From contig NW_023501081.1 of assembly GCF_014066305.1 (NCBI RefSeq), positions 1-64,000 of the forward strand: a stretch of 64,000 bases of DNA, given 5' to 3'. This stretch comes from Letharia columbiana (taxonomy: Eukaryota > Ascomycota > Lecanoromycetes > Lecanorales > Parmeliaceae). The translations under genes and the position numbers were made by a program. Below, one piece after another: positions 24,470-34,329 of this stretch (positions within the stretch are counted from its first letter, which is position 1; every line of letters starts with the position of its first letter). Below the pieces are notes generated by a model, which did no database searches, was not told where the DNA came from, and saw only the letters and a program-made list of their open reading frames with translations.

Positions 24470-26010
24470 GAATCCGCAAAAGTAGTTACCTCGTTCTACC
24501 ACGCATCGTAAAGTCAAGTTAAATACGCCGCGTGTAATGACGGAGATCGTTCTACACAGTTCATACGAAAAGTAAGTAAGCGGGGCTGATTGTCGGATAA
24601 GGGCCATCTATCGTTCTCTAATTCATACTAATCTTAATTATAAAGGAGCTTCTCAAGGAGATGGTATAAATGAAAGAGCTATAGAAGCGTAAGTTAGGTA
24701 AATAATAAGTGAAAGGCCTACGAGCTAAGCTGTAGAATAGATAAGATAATAAATCTTACGGTATATAGTAGTCGATAGAACGTAGTCTACGTAGGACGTA
24801 TACAATCGAACTCTTATTTCTATAACTTATATCACTAAGCGGCTTTATCACGTATTCTAAGTAGTCGAAGCAATAAGCGCTGTTAATAGAACGCGATTCC
24901 ACCAGAATATACATCAAGCTCTCTACCGCCGATACCAACCTATATAATACTCTAATTAATAACATAGTATCGTGGTAATAACCAATGAATCAAATTAGAG
25001 ACGCTATTAAAGATTTTAGTACCCGTCTCCACATAGAGAGATCTAACACACGCTGGCTTACTATTAACGATGCTTATACACCGCCGCTACGCGTATTAGA
25101 CTTAACCTTAAAAGAGCCTATAATAAAGGCGAATATATTCTAAAGCGAAGTAGATTATATCTAAACGTTTGGATAGGGTAGTAAACGTCGGCGCCTAATT
25201 CTAGCTACGAATTTATTTCTAACTATAGCCTTAGCTCTACGTAGGTCTAAAAGAGCTTATAGATAGACGGCCGCTTTAAAGGCAATCCAGCAAGAAGAGT
25301 TAGCATATCCCGCGCGCGGACATACGCATATTTATAAATATTTAGAGAGACTATAAGCTCGGCGACTTAGATACAGATGATAATCGACTATAATTATTCG
25401 TAGGTCGATATAGTCGGCAGATAGTACTTAATTTATACGGGAGCGAATAGAAAGCGTAGTTAAAGCGTCGAGGTCGCTTCGAGTAGAGCTTAGTAGCTCT
25501 ATAAACACGCCAAAGAACAGAAATCGTACATCTATATAGCGAGATCCGGTAGCGCTAAAGCTAATATGCTATATAGAGCCCCTTACGAATCGAGAATAAG
25601 CTGGGTAACTAGGTTGCTTCTTCAACTGAGAGGGAGATAGACGATAGTGCCGAGAGGCGATCGGCGTTACTTACAGATATGAGTTACTATTACCGCTTAT
25701 TTACCGACCTTACTAACTAGTATCAGAAAGAGAACGTTAAGCTCATACACGAGTTCTAATATACAGTTAAATATAAACCGCAGTTGCCTGCCGCAGATGT
25801 AGGTACCCATTACTATTCAGTCACCGACTTTACTAACCAGTATCAATAATAGAATTTCAAGTCTACGTATAAGATATAGAGTGTAGTAAAGTGTAGTCTT
25901 CTCCTATCTAGTGCGAAGGTGAGGGCCCTATACGGACTATTAACGTACTCGACTAAGATATCTAGCGCCAACGTATTTATATCGGGCGAGTACTTAATAG
26001 AAGAGAGGGT
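24470..26010. other. RIP-altered spacer, no definable gene
   Basis: CpA-poor DNA. The only stop-free stretch is minus 24,756-24,965 (69 codons, no motif). An imperfect duplication of GTTACTATTAC..TTTACCGACCTTACTAAC occurs at 25,682 and again near 25,808. Confidence 0.3.
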
Positions 26011-26021
26011 TAACCTTCTTT

Positions 26022-26460
26022 AGATATATCTTTAATCGAGATAGCGAAGCCGATAAACGCGAAGAGGAAATAGCTAATAGAGTCTGGCGATGAGATAATA
26101 GCGAAAAGGTCGAAAGCAACGTCAACGCTCTTTAAATATATCTTCGATCGAAATAGCGAAGCCGATAAACGCGAAGAGAAAATGGCTAATAGAGTCTGGC
26201 GATAGAGATAATAACGAAAGGCCGAAAGCAACGTTAACGCTCTTTAAATATATCTTCGATCGAAATAGCGAAGTCGATAAACGCGAAGAGGAAATGGCTA
26301 GTAGAGTCTGGCGATAGGATAATAGCGAAGAGTTGAAAGCAACGTTAACGCTCTTTAAATACGTCTTCGATCGAAATAGCGAAGTCGATAAACGCGAAGA
26401 GAAAATAGCTAGTAGAGTCTAGCGATAGAATAATAGCGAAGGGTCGAAAGTAACGTACTG
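26022..26460. repeat. 112-bp tandem repeat, 4 copies
   Basis: The marker ATAGCGAAG falls at 26,041, 26,153, 26,265 and 26,376, so the unit is 111-112 bp. Each unit carries TCTTTAAATAYRTCTTCGATC, a CGATAAACGCGAAGAG block and a GTCTGGCGAT block. The plus strand of each unit can read NSEADKREE-type text, but 112 is not a multiple of three, so the frame rotates. The array must have interrupted any gene it arose in. The minus ORF across 26,010-26,231 is a by-product. Confidence 0.85.
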
Positions 26461-26960
26461 CGAGGATAACTGGTGGATAGTAGGCGGGTCGAGAGAGAGT
26501 TAAAAGGTAGAAAGAGATTCGGATACGGTACTACGCTTCCAGTCGAAGCGTGAGAGCGTTACGCGTGAGGTAACAGATCTATCTTTATATACGTAATGGA
26601 CTAGTTCTCAAGCACGGGCTATCTATACGTATAAAGTTCTATACGGATTCGCCATCGTAGGGTGTATAGAAGAGTCTATAAACCGTGAATTAATTAGAGA
26701 TTTAAAAGTATATGTTGCTAGCATCAGGTCTTAATCGATTAAGATCTATTTAATAACGCTAATAAGGCGTAATTAAAAGTATAAACTGCCGGTCCATAGA
26801 CAAAAGCATACTTCCCTCTATCATAAGACCATTAGACTATCAAATCTTATTTAACCGAGATTATCGTTTTCGCTTATAATAGTATAACCTTTATTCCTTT
26901 ATTTCCTAATCTGGTCCAACACTCTCATCCTCATCCGCTCTATCCAACTACTCATCCCCA

Positions 26961-27110
26961 TCCGCATTCTCCCTATCCGCATTCTCCCTATCCGCATTCT
27001 CCCCATCCGCATTCTCCCCATCCGCATTCTCCCCATCCGCATTCTCCCCATCCGCATTATCCCCATCCGCATTCTCCCTATCCGCATTCTCCCTATCCGC
27101 ATTCTCCCTA
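26961..27110 (-). repeat. 15-bp tandem repeat, 10 copies
   Basis: TCCGCATTCTCCCCA/T is repeated exactly every 15 bp with a degenerate eleventh copy. On the minus strand it encodes the acidic pentapeptide A-D-(R/G)-E-N. The other minus frame (RMRMG) is the one that happens to have a start codon and is not favoured. Confidence 0.85.
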
Positions 27111-28183
27111 TCCGCTATCTTACTCCCGACAACGTCGCTCGCTTCGAGAAACGCCTCGATTTAGAGACCGTAGGGCTAATAGTTTGAAGGGAGTAAAAAG
27201 CTCCTCGAGGGCCGTATCCTCTAGGTTCGTTATATCAGCCTTTATAAGAGGGATCTGAGGTGCTATACCGCGCTTTTAGTGCCTCTATAACATGCGTATT
27301 AACTACTATAAGAAAAATCTTCACGTTTTTAGCTACTATTAGTTGGCGGGTAACTCGAGCCTATATAAGCCCTCTAGCTATACGCTTTTAAGCAGCTAGA
27401 GAAATATCAGCACAATATCTAAATAATTATTCGAGTTCCTTATACTTATAAGAAGGGAGAACTCGAAGAAAGAAGAAAGAAGATTGCATGTCTAAAGGCT
27501 TGCGAAAGTTCCCTCAACACGTCTCCAGTATACTTCTTCTTTATCACCCTCTTGCGTTCCTCGACTTAGTCGAGATACTTAGGCGTATGGCTAAAAAGGG
27601 AATAAATGACGTACTGAGAGGCAAGATCCGGGCCTCTCTTCTTTGCTCCCAGTTAATGCTCTCCGCAGATCTTCTTAACGCAGCTAATAACTTCGATATC
27701 GCGATCGTCGATTAAGGCCTCCTCGACCTCTATTATAAGTAACGCAAGTTTCGCTAAGTCGAATAATCTAATATACTCGACGCCTATAGTCTAGGTAGAT
27801 TCGCTAAAAATAATATAATACTAATTAACGACCTTCTATAACTCGATTAACGTTTCGATAAAAGCGGGTACGTAATATAAGAGAGCGCTCTGCATTAAGA
27901 TAAGGGTCTACTAAACGCGAACGAGATTATCTTTAAATAATATTATCCCGAAATAGTTAAGAATGTCAGTTTAAGGCTGGGTTAGCGTAGGGTCTTAGAC
28001 GAATAAATTATTTAGAATATTGTAGTAGCGAAAGCTAATATAGGCTCGTTTAAATAGAGTTATTAGTACGAGCGCAGTTATCGTCTTACGCTTCTTAGGC
28101 GTCGCCTAAATACGTATATATTAGCCGGAGATCTATATAGAGCAGGAGACAACAAGTAGAGGTATCGGGATTATTTCGATCTC

Positions 28184-28258
28184 AGACACGCGTTTCTCAG
28201 ACACGCGTTTCTCAGTCACGCGTTTCTTAGACCCGCGTTTCTTAAACCCGCGTTTCTC
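28184..28258 (-). repeat. 15-bp tandem repeat, 5 copies
   Basis: AGACACGCGTTTCTC starts at 28,184, 28,199, 28,214, 28,229 and 28,244 with C/T drift. On the minus strand it reads EKRVS, drifting to KKRGS and KKRGF. In frame with the surrounding coding trace. Confidence 0.85.
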
Positions 28259-28511
28259 TACTTTATAGTCGCTGGCAACTATTCATTCTAACTCGAAGCC
28301 GAGTCTTCATATCTCGCGGCCGTTATTAGATTAAGCGACTTTAAAATCCGATATCGTTTAGCTAGCCGTCTCGCTTGACTAAATAAAGTCCTTATCGCTT
28401 TCATAGGGCTCCTAACTAAGAGCTTCATCTTCCTTACTAGATTTAGAATTTTCAGTAGCGAGGGATGTATTAATGTCATTATTAACAGCTAGCTTCGACT
28501 CTTTAGTAGCC

Positions 28512-28574
28512 TTCTTAGCCTCTATCTTTACATTCTTAACCTCTACCTTTACTTTCTTAGCATCTACCTTTACT
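28512..28574 (-). repeat. 21-bp tandem repeat, 3 copies
   Basis: TTCTTAGCCTCTATCTTTACA and two variants, exactly 21 bp apart. On the minus strand they give a Lys/Val-rich heptapeptide (KVKVEAK type), probably a charged linker or coiled segment. Confidence 0.8.
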
Positions 28575-28974
28575 TTCTTTAAGTTTACGATAATCTTTTA
28601 AATAAACGTCAGAATACGATTAGCTCTATACTCGATATCTTAGTCGAATAATCCCTTCTTATCGACGCAGTTATAGATAGCTCGCAGAGCCTAAATCGTA
28701 TTAGTTCGAGCTAGGTCAACGACGAGTATAAACTCACACGATCAAGATGTATAGCTAAGTCATCGGCTAAGGAATTACTATAATTAGGGCGATAATTAGA
28801 GACTATAATACTCGAGGTTCGTAAAGAAGTAGCGTGCGAGAAAATTTGTTAATATATATGAATAAAAAAATCTATTAATATATATAAATAAAAATATTAA
28901 AAGTAAAGATAATTACTATAGAGCAGCCGAGGTCGAGGAATATCGTATTATCAAGATTGCTAAGCTTCTAGCGT

Positions 28975-30240
28975 AGGCGCTAGCTTTTCTAATAATCGAG
29001 ATTAAAAAATAGATCTTAATAAATTAAGATCTGATTTTATTACAATCGAAAGAGAAGGGATTATATTACTATAGTTAAAAGAGATAGAAGATCGTAAGAC
29101 TACGATAGAAGGGAGCTTAAAGAAGAATAGTAACTATAGTCATGCTATATATAGCTTTAGCGCGGAGAGCCTTACGCCTTAACTAGCTCACTTCGATAGG
29201 GCTAACCATCGTTATTTTCATCGTGCGTATCTCAACGCTTATTCTTTCCTTTCTAATAGACCTATCATAACAAGACCTATTATAACACACCCCTCATAAT
29301 CAAAATCCGCTTAACTTTCATTATACTATACACTATCTAGTATCGACAGCGTCGTAAGGCGCTTCTTATTGCAAAGTACCGCGAGATATACGAGAATACG
29401 CTTTTTACATTAACGAATTCCGATTAACGAAACCAACTCTTTTACATATACCCAGGTTACTAAAACAAAGAAGAAAACCGCCTTGCGGATGATAGGAGCT
29501 TCGATACACGTTTAAAGTCTTCTTACTAAAATCCTACCAGCGACGGTACATCAGCCTTCTCCCCCTTCGACGACTCCCCTCCCCCTTCCTCCGCCGGCTC
29601 CTCTCCCCCTCTCTTATCCCGCTCCGCTCCCGTAGTCATTAAGCGTCAAAATCGCACCGCAGCTCTCTACTCTCGACTCTTCAGACTTCTTCCCTTCGGC
29701 TTCGCCTACTCCCTCGAGAGTAGAGATAAATAATCTATCCGCTAGCGGTAAGGCGATTAACTCTATATAAGAGATATGCACCGCTAATAAATGGTAGATA
29801 AGACCCTTCCTCCGCCGACTCCTCTCTCTCTCTCTTATCCCACTCCGCTCCCGCAGTTACTAAGCGTCGAAATCACACCGCAGCTCCCCACTCTCAACTC
29901 TTTAGACTTTCTCTCTTTAACTTCGCCTACTCTCTTAAGAGTAGAGATAAATAATCTATCCGCTAGCGGTAAGGCGATCAACTTATATAAGAGGTATGCA
30001 TCGCTAATAAATGAGTAGATGAGACGAAAGACGGCGAATACCACTTCTATATTAAGAAGATAATTAACGATAAGAGGCCGTATATAATAATCCACTGTTT
30101 TGCGTGCAAGAAGCCTAGAGTGTTTTTTATATATCGAAAGATACTTGACTATAAGAGCTAATATCTCTTATCTATTCTATCATCTAGCGTGTATTAGAGT
30201 AGAGAAGATATAGGCTCTAGAAGAAGTTTAAGAGGTTAAC
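28975..30240 (+). mobile_element. Repeat module R, copy A
   Basis: This module recurs at 30,745-32,250 and 32,325-32,890. It begins near GCTAGCTTTTCTAATAATCG, then has a 22-bp palindrome (29,011-29,032), a TATA-rich patch (CTATATATAGCTTTAGCGCG), a Pro/Ser-rich reading stretch and a short conserved passage. It resembles the start of a transposon gene, or an LTR-like leader followed by a gag-like ORF; neither could be proved. Strand follows the conserved passage. Confidence 0.55.
29583..30024. repeat. 221-bp tandem duplication inside module R copy A
   Basis: CCCTTCCTCCGCCG...CTCCCGYAGTYAYTAAGCG...CCGCTAGCGGTAAGGCGAT...CGCTAATAAATG occurs at 29,583 and again at 29,804. Copies B and C have it once, so the duplication is specific to copy A. 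The open stretch at 29,791-30,018 spans the junction and is an artefact of the duplication. Confidence 0.8.
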
Positions 30241-30744
30241 GTTCTAGGATAAGTGATAGCACTATTATTAAGAGCCTAAGGTATCGGAGAAGGGACGGAG
30301 GAACGGAAGAAAGAAGGGATAAGAGATCTGAGATCCGAACGGAATCTAAGGGTAAGGCGGAATCACGCTTATACGCGGGCCCTAGATATAGGCATAAAAC
30401 TTCGGCTTACTGAAGACAGACTATAAGTATAGACTACGTTTAAAATAATAGCTTAATAATTAGCGAGCTATTTCGCTTCCTATATATAGAGTGAGGCTAA
30501 TTAAAACGTAATAATATGATATAACTAAGTATACTACTCCGCCTACTCCCTCGGGAGTAATGCAAAATATTCGATTTAAGTCTTTATATATATAATTAGT
30601 AAGGTTAGCTCTTAATTAATCAAGATCTAATTAAGATATATCGTTCTAGAAAGCTAACTATCGAGCTTTGAGAAATCTTCACCTACAAGATTTTAACGTA
30701 TATAAAAGATTATAACGCTTAATAATATCTTATAATTAGGTTTG

Positions 30745-32250
30745 TAGGTATAGAGGCGCTAGCTTTCCTGATAATCGGGATTAGAAAACAGGTCTCGATA
30801 AATCAAGACCTGATTTTACCACAATTTAAAGAGAAGGGATTATCATAGTTGAAAGAGATAGGAGATCGTAAGACTACGATAGAAGGAAGCTTAAAGAAGA
30901 ATAGTGGCTATAATCATACTATATATAGCTTCAGCGCGGAGAGCCTCGCGCTTTAACTAGCTCGCTCGAGTAGGGCTAATAATCATTATTTTTATCGTCG
31001 CGTCTTAACGCTTATTCTTTTCTTCCCAATAGACCCATCATAATAGACTCATTATATACCTCACACCCTCGCTGTCGCTTGCAATATACATCTTATAATC
31101 ATTTTCGAATTATAAGACGATGCTTAAGTATTAAAGATAACGACTTAGACTACCAATATACCTCGAAAGCTAACTCTATTATAATAATTATTGTTATGGC
31201 TAAATAATAATCGAGTTATTACAGACCTTAATAAGAAGATAACTACGTGTTCTATTAGCTCGATAAGTCACAACTCGAGTATTATACGTGTTATCAGAAA
31301 ATCTCTAACTATATAATCGTTATTCAAGGTTAGACCCTTACGAAGTTATATATCTATTATTACTCGCGGTAAGATGATATAGAAAGCTATAGACCCACCA
31401 TAACACACCTATTATAATACACTTGTTATATACCTCTACTCGTAAAGCCAATATCAAAATCCGCTAAAATTCTATTATGTTATATACTATCCAATATCGA
31501 CAGCGCTATAAAGACGCTTCTTAATACAAAGAGCCGCGAGATATATAAGAATACGCTTCTTATATTAACGAATTCAGATTAATAAAACCAACTCTTTTAT
31601 ATATACTCAGATTACTAAGATAAAGAAGGAAACCGCCTGGCGGATAGTAGGAGCTTCGATATATATTTGAAGTCTTCTTACTGAAATCCTATCAGTAACG
31701 ATAGATCAGCCTTCTCCCTCTTCGACGACTCCCCTCCCCCTTCCTCCGCCGGCTCCTCTCCCCCTCTCTTATCCCACTCCCTCGAGAGCGGAGCTTTCTT
31801 CGCCCTAGCTATCAAGCGTCAAAACCGAACCGTAACTCCCCACTCTCGACTCTGCAGACGCCCTCCCTTCGACTTCGCTTACTCTCTCGAGAGTAGAGGT
31901 AAATAGTCTACCCGCTAGCGGTAAGGCGATTAACCTATATAAGAGATATATACCGCTAATAAATGATAGATAAGACGAAAGACGGCGAATACCACTTCTA
32001 CGTTGAAAAGATAATCGACGATAAGAGATCGTATATAATAATTCACTGTTTTACGTATAAGAAGCCTAGGTGTTTTTCTTATATCGAAAGATACTTAAGT
32101 ATAAAAGCCAACATCTCTTACCCGTTTTATCGTTTAGCGTATATTAGAGTAGAGAAGCTATAGGCTTAAAAGAAATTGAAGAGATTAAGGTTTCTAGAAT
32201 AAGTGCTAATACTATCGCTAAGAGTCTTAGATACCGAAGAACGAACCGAA
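30745..32250 (+). mobile_element. Repeat module R, copy B, with ~300-bp extra segment
   Basis: 30,745-31,085 matches the start of copy A and 31,385-32,250 matches the rest. Between them are ~300 bp absent from copy A (31,085-31,385), which may be an insertion here or a deletion in A. Copy B keeps the shared open frame best (31,963-32,163). Differences from A are mainly transitions. Confidence 0.6.
31963..32163 (+). pseudogene. Conserved short ORF of module R
   Basis: 66 codons, open, reading EKIIDDKRSYIIIHCFTYKK and FSYIERYLSIKANISYPFYR. The same peptide, with RIP-type damage, can be read in copies A (~30,018-30,205) and C (~32,685-32,880). Conservation in three copies argues it was coding. 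The Cys and Lys-Lys-Pro spacing hints at a metal-binding or nucleic-acid-binding patch, but no family was recognised. It is likely an internal piece of a larger ORF. Confidence 0.4.
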
Positions 32251-32324
32251 GAACGGACGGGAGGAGGGATAAGAGATCTGGGATTCTAACGAAATCTAGG
32301 GGTAGAGGTAGAATCACGAACCTA

Positions 32325-32890
32325 GGTTATTAAGACAAAGAAGAAAACCGCTTGGCGGATAATAGGAGCTTCGATATATGTTTAAAGTCTTCTTACTAAA
32401 ATTCTATCAGTGACGATAGATCAGCCTTCTCCCTCTTCGACGACTCCCCTCCCCCTTCCTCCGCCGACTCCTCTTCCTCACTCTCATCTCGCTCTCTCAA
32501 GAGCGGAGCTTTCTTCGCCTTAGTCACTAAGCGTCAAAACCGAACCGTAGCTCCTCACGCTAGACTCTCTAGACGCCCTTTTTTTGACTTCATCTACTCC
32601 CTCGGGAGTAGAGATAAACGATCTACCCGCTAGCGATAAGGCGATTAACTCTATATAAGAGATATATATCGCTAATAAATGATAGATAAGATAGAAGACG
32701 GCGAATATTACTACTACGTCGAAAAGATAATCGATAATAAAAGATCATATATAATAGATTCACTGTTTTGCTTGCAAGAAGTCTAGGTATTTTTTTTATA
32801 TCGAAAGATACTTAAGTATAAAAGCCAATATCTCTTATCTATTCTATCGTATATGCGTGTATTAGAGTAGAGAAGCCATAGGCTTAAAAG
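32325..32890 (+). mobile_element. Repeat module R, copy C, 5'-truncated
   Basis: It starts inside the module (GACAAAGAAGAAAACCGC) and runs through the Pro/Ser-rich part to the conserved short ORF and the TAGAGTAGAGAAGC end. It follows copy B almost directly. Confidence 0.6.
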
Positions 32891-32956
32891 AATAAATTAT
32901 CTCCGCTTCGCTCTCCGCTCTACTCTTCGCAAGTTTGATCGCTTATTTATTTATAT

Positions 32957-32974
32957 GTATCGCCGCGGCGATAC
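32957..32974. repeat. 18-bp perfect GC-rich palindrome
   Basis: GTATCGCCGCGGCGATAC is its own reverse complement. A damaged second copy of the left arm, GTATCGCCGCGACGAC, lies at 32,998-33,013 after a CTTACTTGCTTGCTTA run. It is unusual for surviving RIP in an AT-rich setting. Confidence 0.8.
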
Positions 32975-33014
32975 TCTACTTACTTGCTTGCTTATACGTA
33001 TCGCCGCGACGACT

Positions 33015-33660
33015 TTTATAAGCCTAGTCGTCTAAAAAATAAGAGAAGACTACGACGTTTAATCGAAGTAATAAACTAACTAGCGAGGCTACGGCATTTT
33101 CCCTAATACGTTATATCGTTAATCCGGCGAGTACTATAGCGATTACCTCGAGGATTATATACTATAAGAGAATTCCTATATGGTGCTACGCGTCTATTAA
33201 GACGTATGATATTTTTAAGTATTAATACCGCTGCTATAACTAACTTAGCTAAATTTTTTAGTGAAATAGAATTAAAAGTCTACTTTTTAACTACTGTACT
33301 ATAGCTTCTAATTTGACGAAGGTCTATTTAACTATTTATTCGACTTTTATTAAGAATTTCAAAAAGGCTATATCACGTAGATACGTATTTTTATTAAGGA
33401 TTATATATACGCAGGGTATAAATATTACATATCGGGCGATATACCAAAAAATTAAGTATTGATAGGGTTTTCTACTTAGACTTACCTTAAGGCCGATAAG
33501 AGCTAAGCTGAGACTATATATAAAAGACTATAACGCTTAATAATATCATATACTAAATTAATACGACGCTGAGATTTAGTATATATGACTAGTAAATATA
33601 GAAGAAAGTATATTATAGCTTATATAAAGAAGGATAGATTTTAATATTAGTAATGTAAGA
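33015..33660. other. AT-rich spacer, no gene seen
   Basis: RIP-altered DNA leading into the 34-bp array. No frame holds, and no repeat beyond short TA-rich runs was recognised. Confidence 0.4.
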
Positions 33661-33666
33661 TTCATA

Positions 33667-34312
33667 TAACGCTAAATTTCGGCGTATACAAACGAACATA
33701 TAACGCTAAATTTCGGCGTATACAAACGAACATATAACGCTAAATTCCGGCGTATATAAACGAATATGTAACGCTAAATTTCGGCGTATATAAACGAATA
33801 TGTAACGCTAAATTCCGGCGTATATAAACGAATATATAACGCTAAATTCCGGCGTATATAAACGAGCATATAACGCTAAATTCTGGCGTATACAAACGAA
33901 TATATAACGCTAAATTCCGGCGTATATAAACGAATATATAACGCTAAATTCCGGCGTATATAAACGAACATATAACGCTAAATTCTAGCGTATACAAACG
34001 AATATATAACGCTAAATTCTGGCGTATACAAACGAATATATAACGCTAAATTCCGGCGTATACAAACGAACATATAACGCTAAATTCTGGCGTATATAAA
34101 CGAATATATAACGCTAAATTCTGGCGTATATAAACGAATATGTAACGCTAAATTCCGGCGTATATAAACGAACATATAACGCTAAATTCTGGCGTATACA
34201 AACGAACATGTAACGCTAAATTCTAGCGTATACAAACGAACATATAACGCTAAATTTCGGCGTATACAAACGAACATATAACGCTAAATTCCGGCGTATA
34301 TAAACGAAAATA
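33667..34312. repeat. 34-bp minisatellite, 19 copies
   Basis: TAACGCTAAATTCCGGCGTA plus 14 bp (TATAAACGAACATA-like) is repeated at an exact 34-bp period from 33,667 (33,667, 33,701 ... 34,279). Variation is confined to a few C/T positions (TTTCGG, TTCCGG, TTCTGG, TTCTAG; ACAAACG or ATAAACG; AACATA or AATATA). No spacers lie between units. 34 is not a multiple of three, so it is not a peptide repeat. Confidence 0.95.
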
Positions 34313-34329
34313 TAGCGTTAGAGTAACCT

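Larger units (their letters stand above)
26870..28870 (-). pseudogene. RIP-broken minus-strand gene with three peptide-repeat tracts
   Basis: Reading from 28,870 downward, one frame gives IQALRAIYNCVDKKGLFDQD, then a KVKVEAK-type 7-residue repeat (28,512-28,574). A Ser/Glu-rich linker follows, then an EKRVS 5-residue repeat (28,184-28,258). Next are long helical stretches such as FDLAKLALLIIEVEEALIDD and LDQVEERKRVIKKKYTGDVL. After a frame change it ends in an [10 protein letters not shown] pentapeptide repeat (26,961-27,110) and an acidic tail. All three repeats have periods divisible by three and sit in frame, which supports coding on this strand. Stops are of the CAG/CAA-to-TAG/TAA type. 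The size would exceed 600 codons. The family was not recognised. Confidence 0.5.

Noticed and set aside
33667..34312. Possible CRISPR array
   Set aside because: The 34-bp units are contiguous with no spacers, and the genome is fungal.
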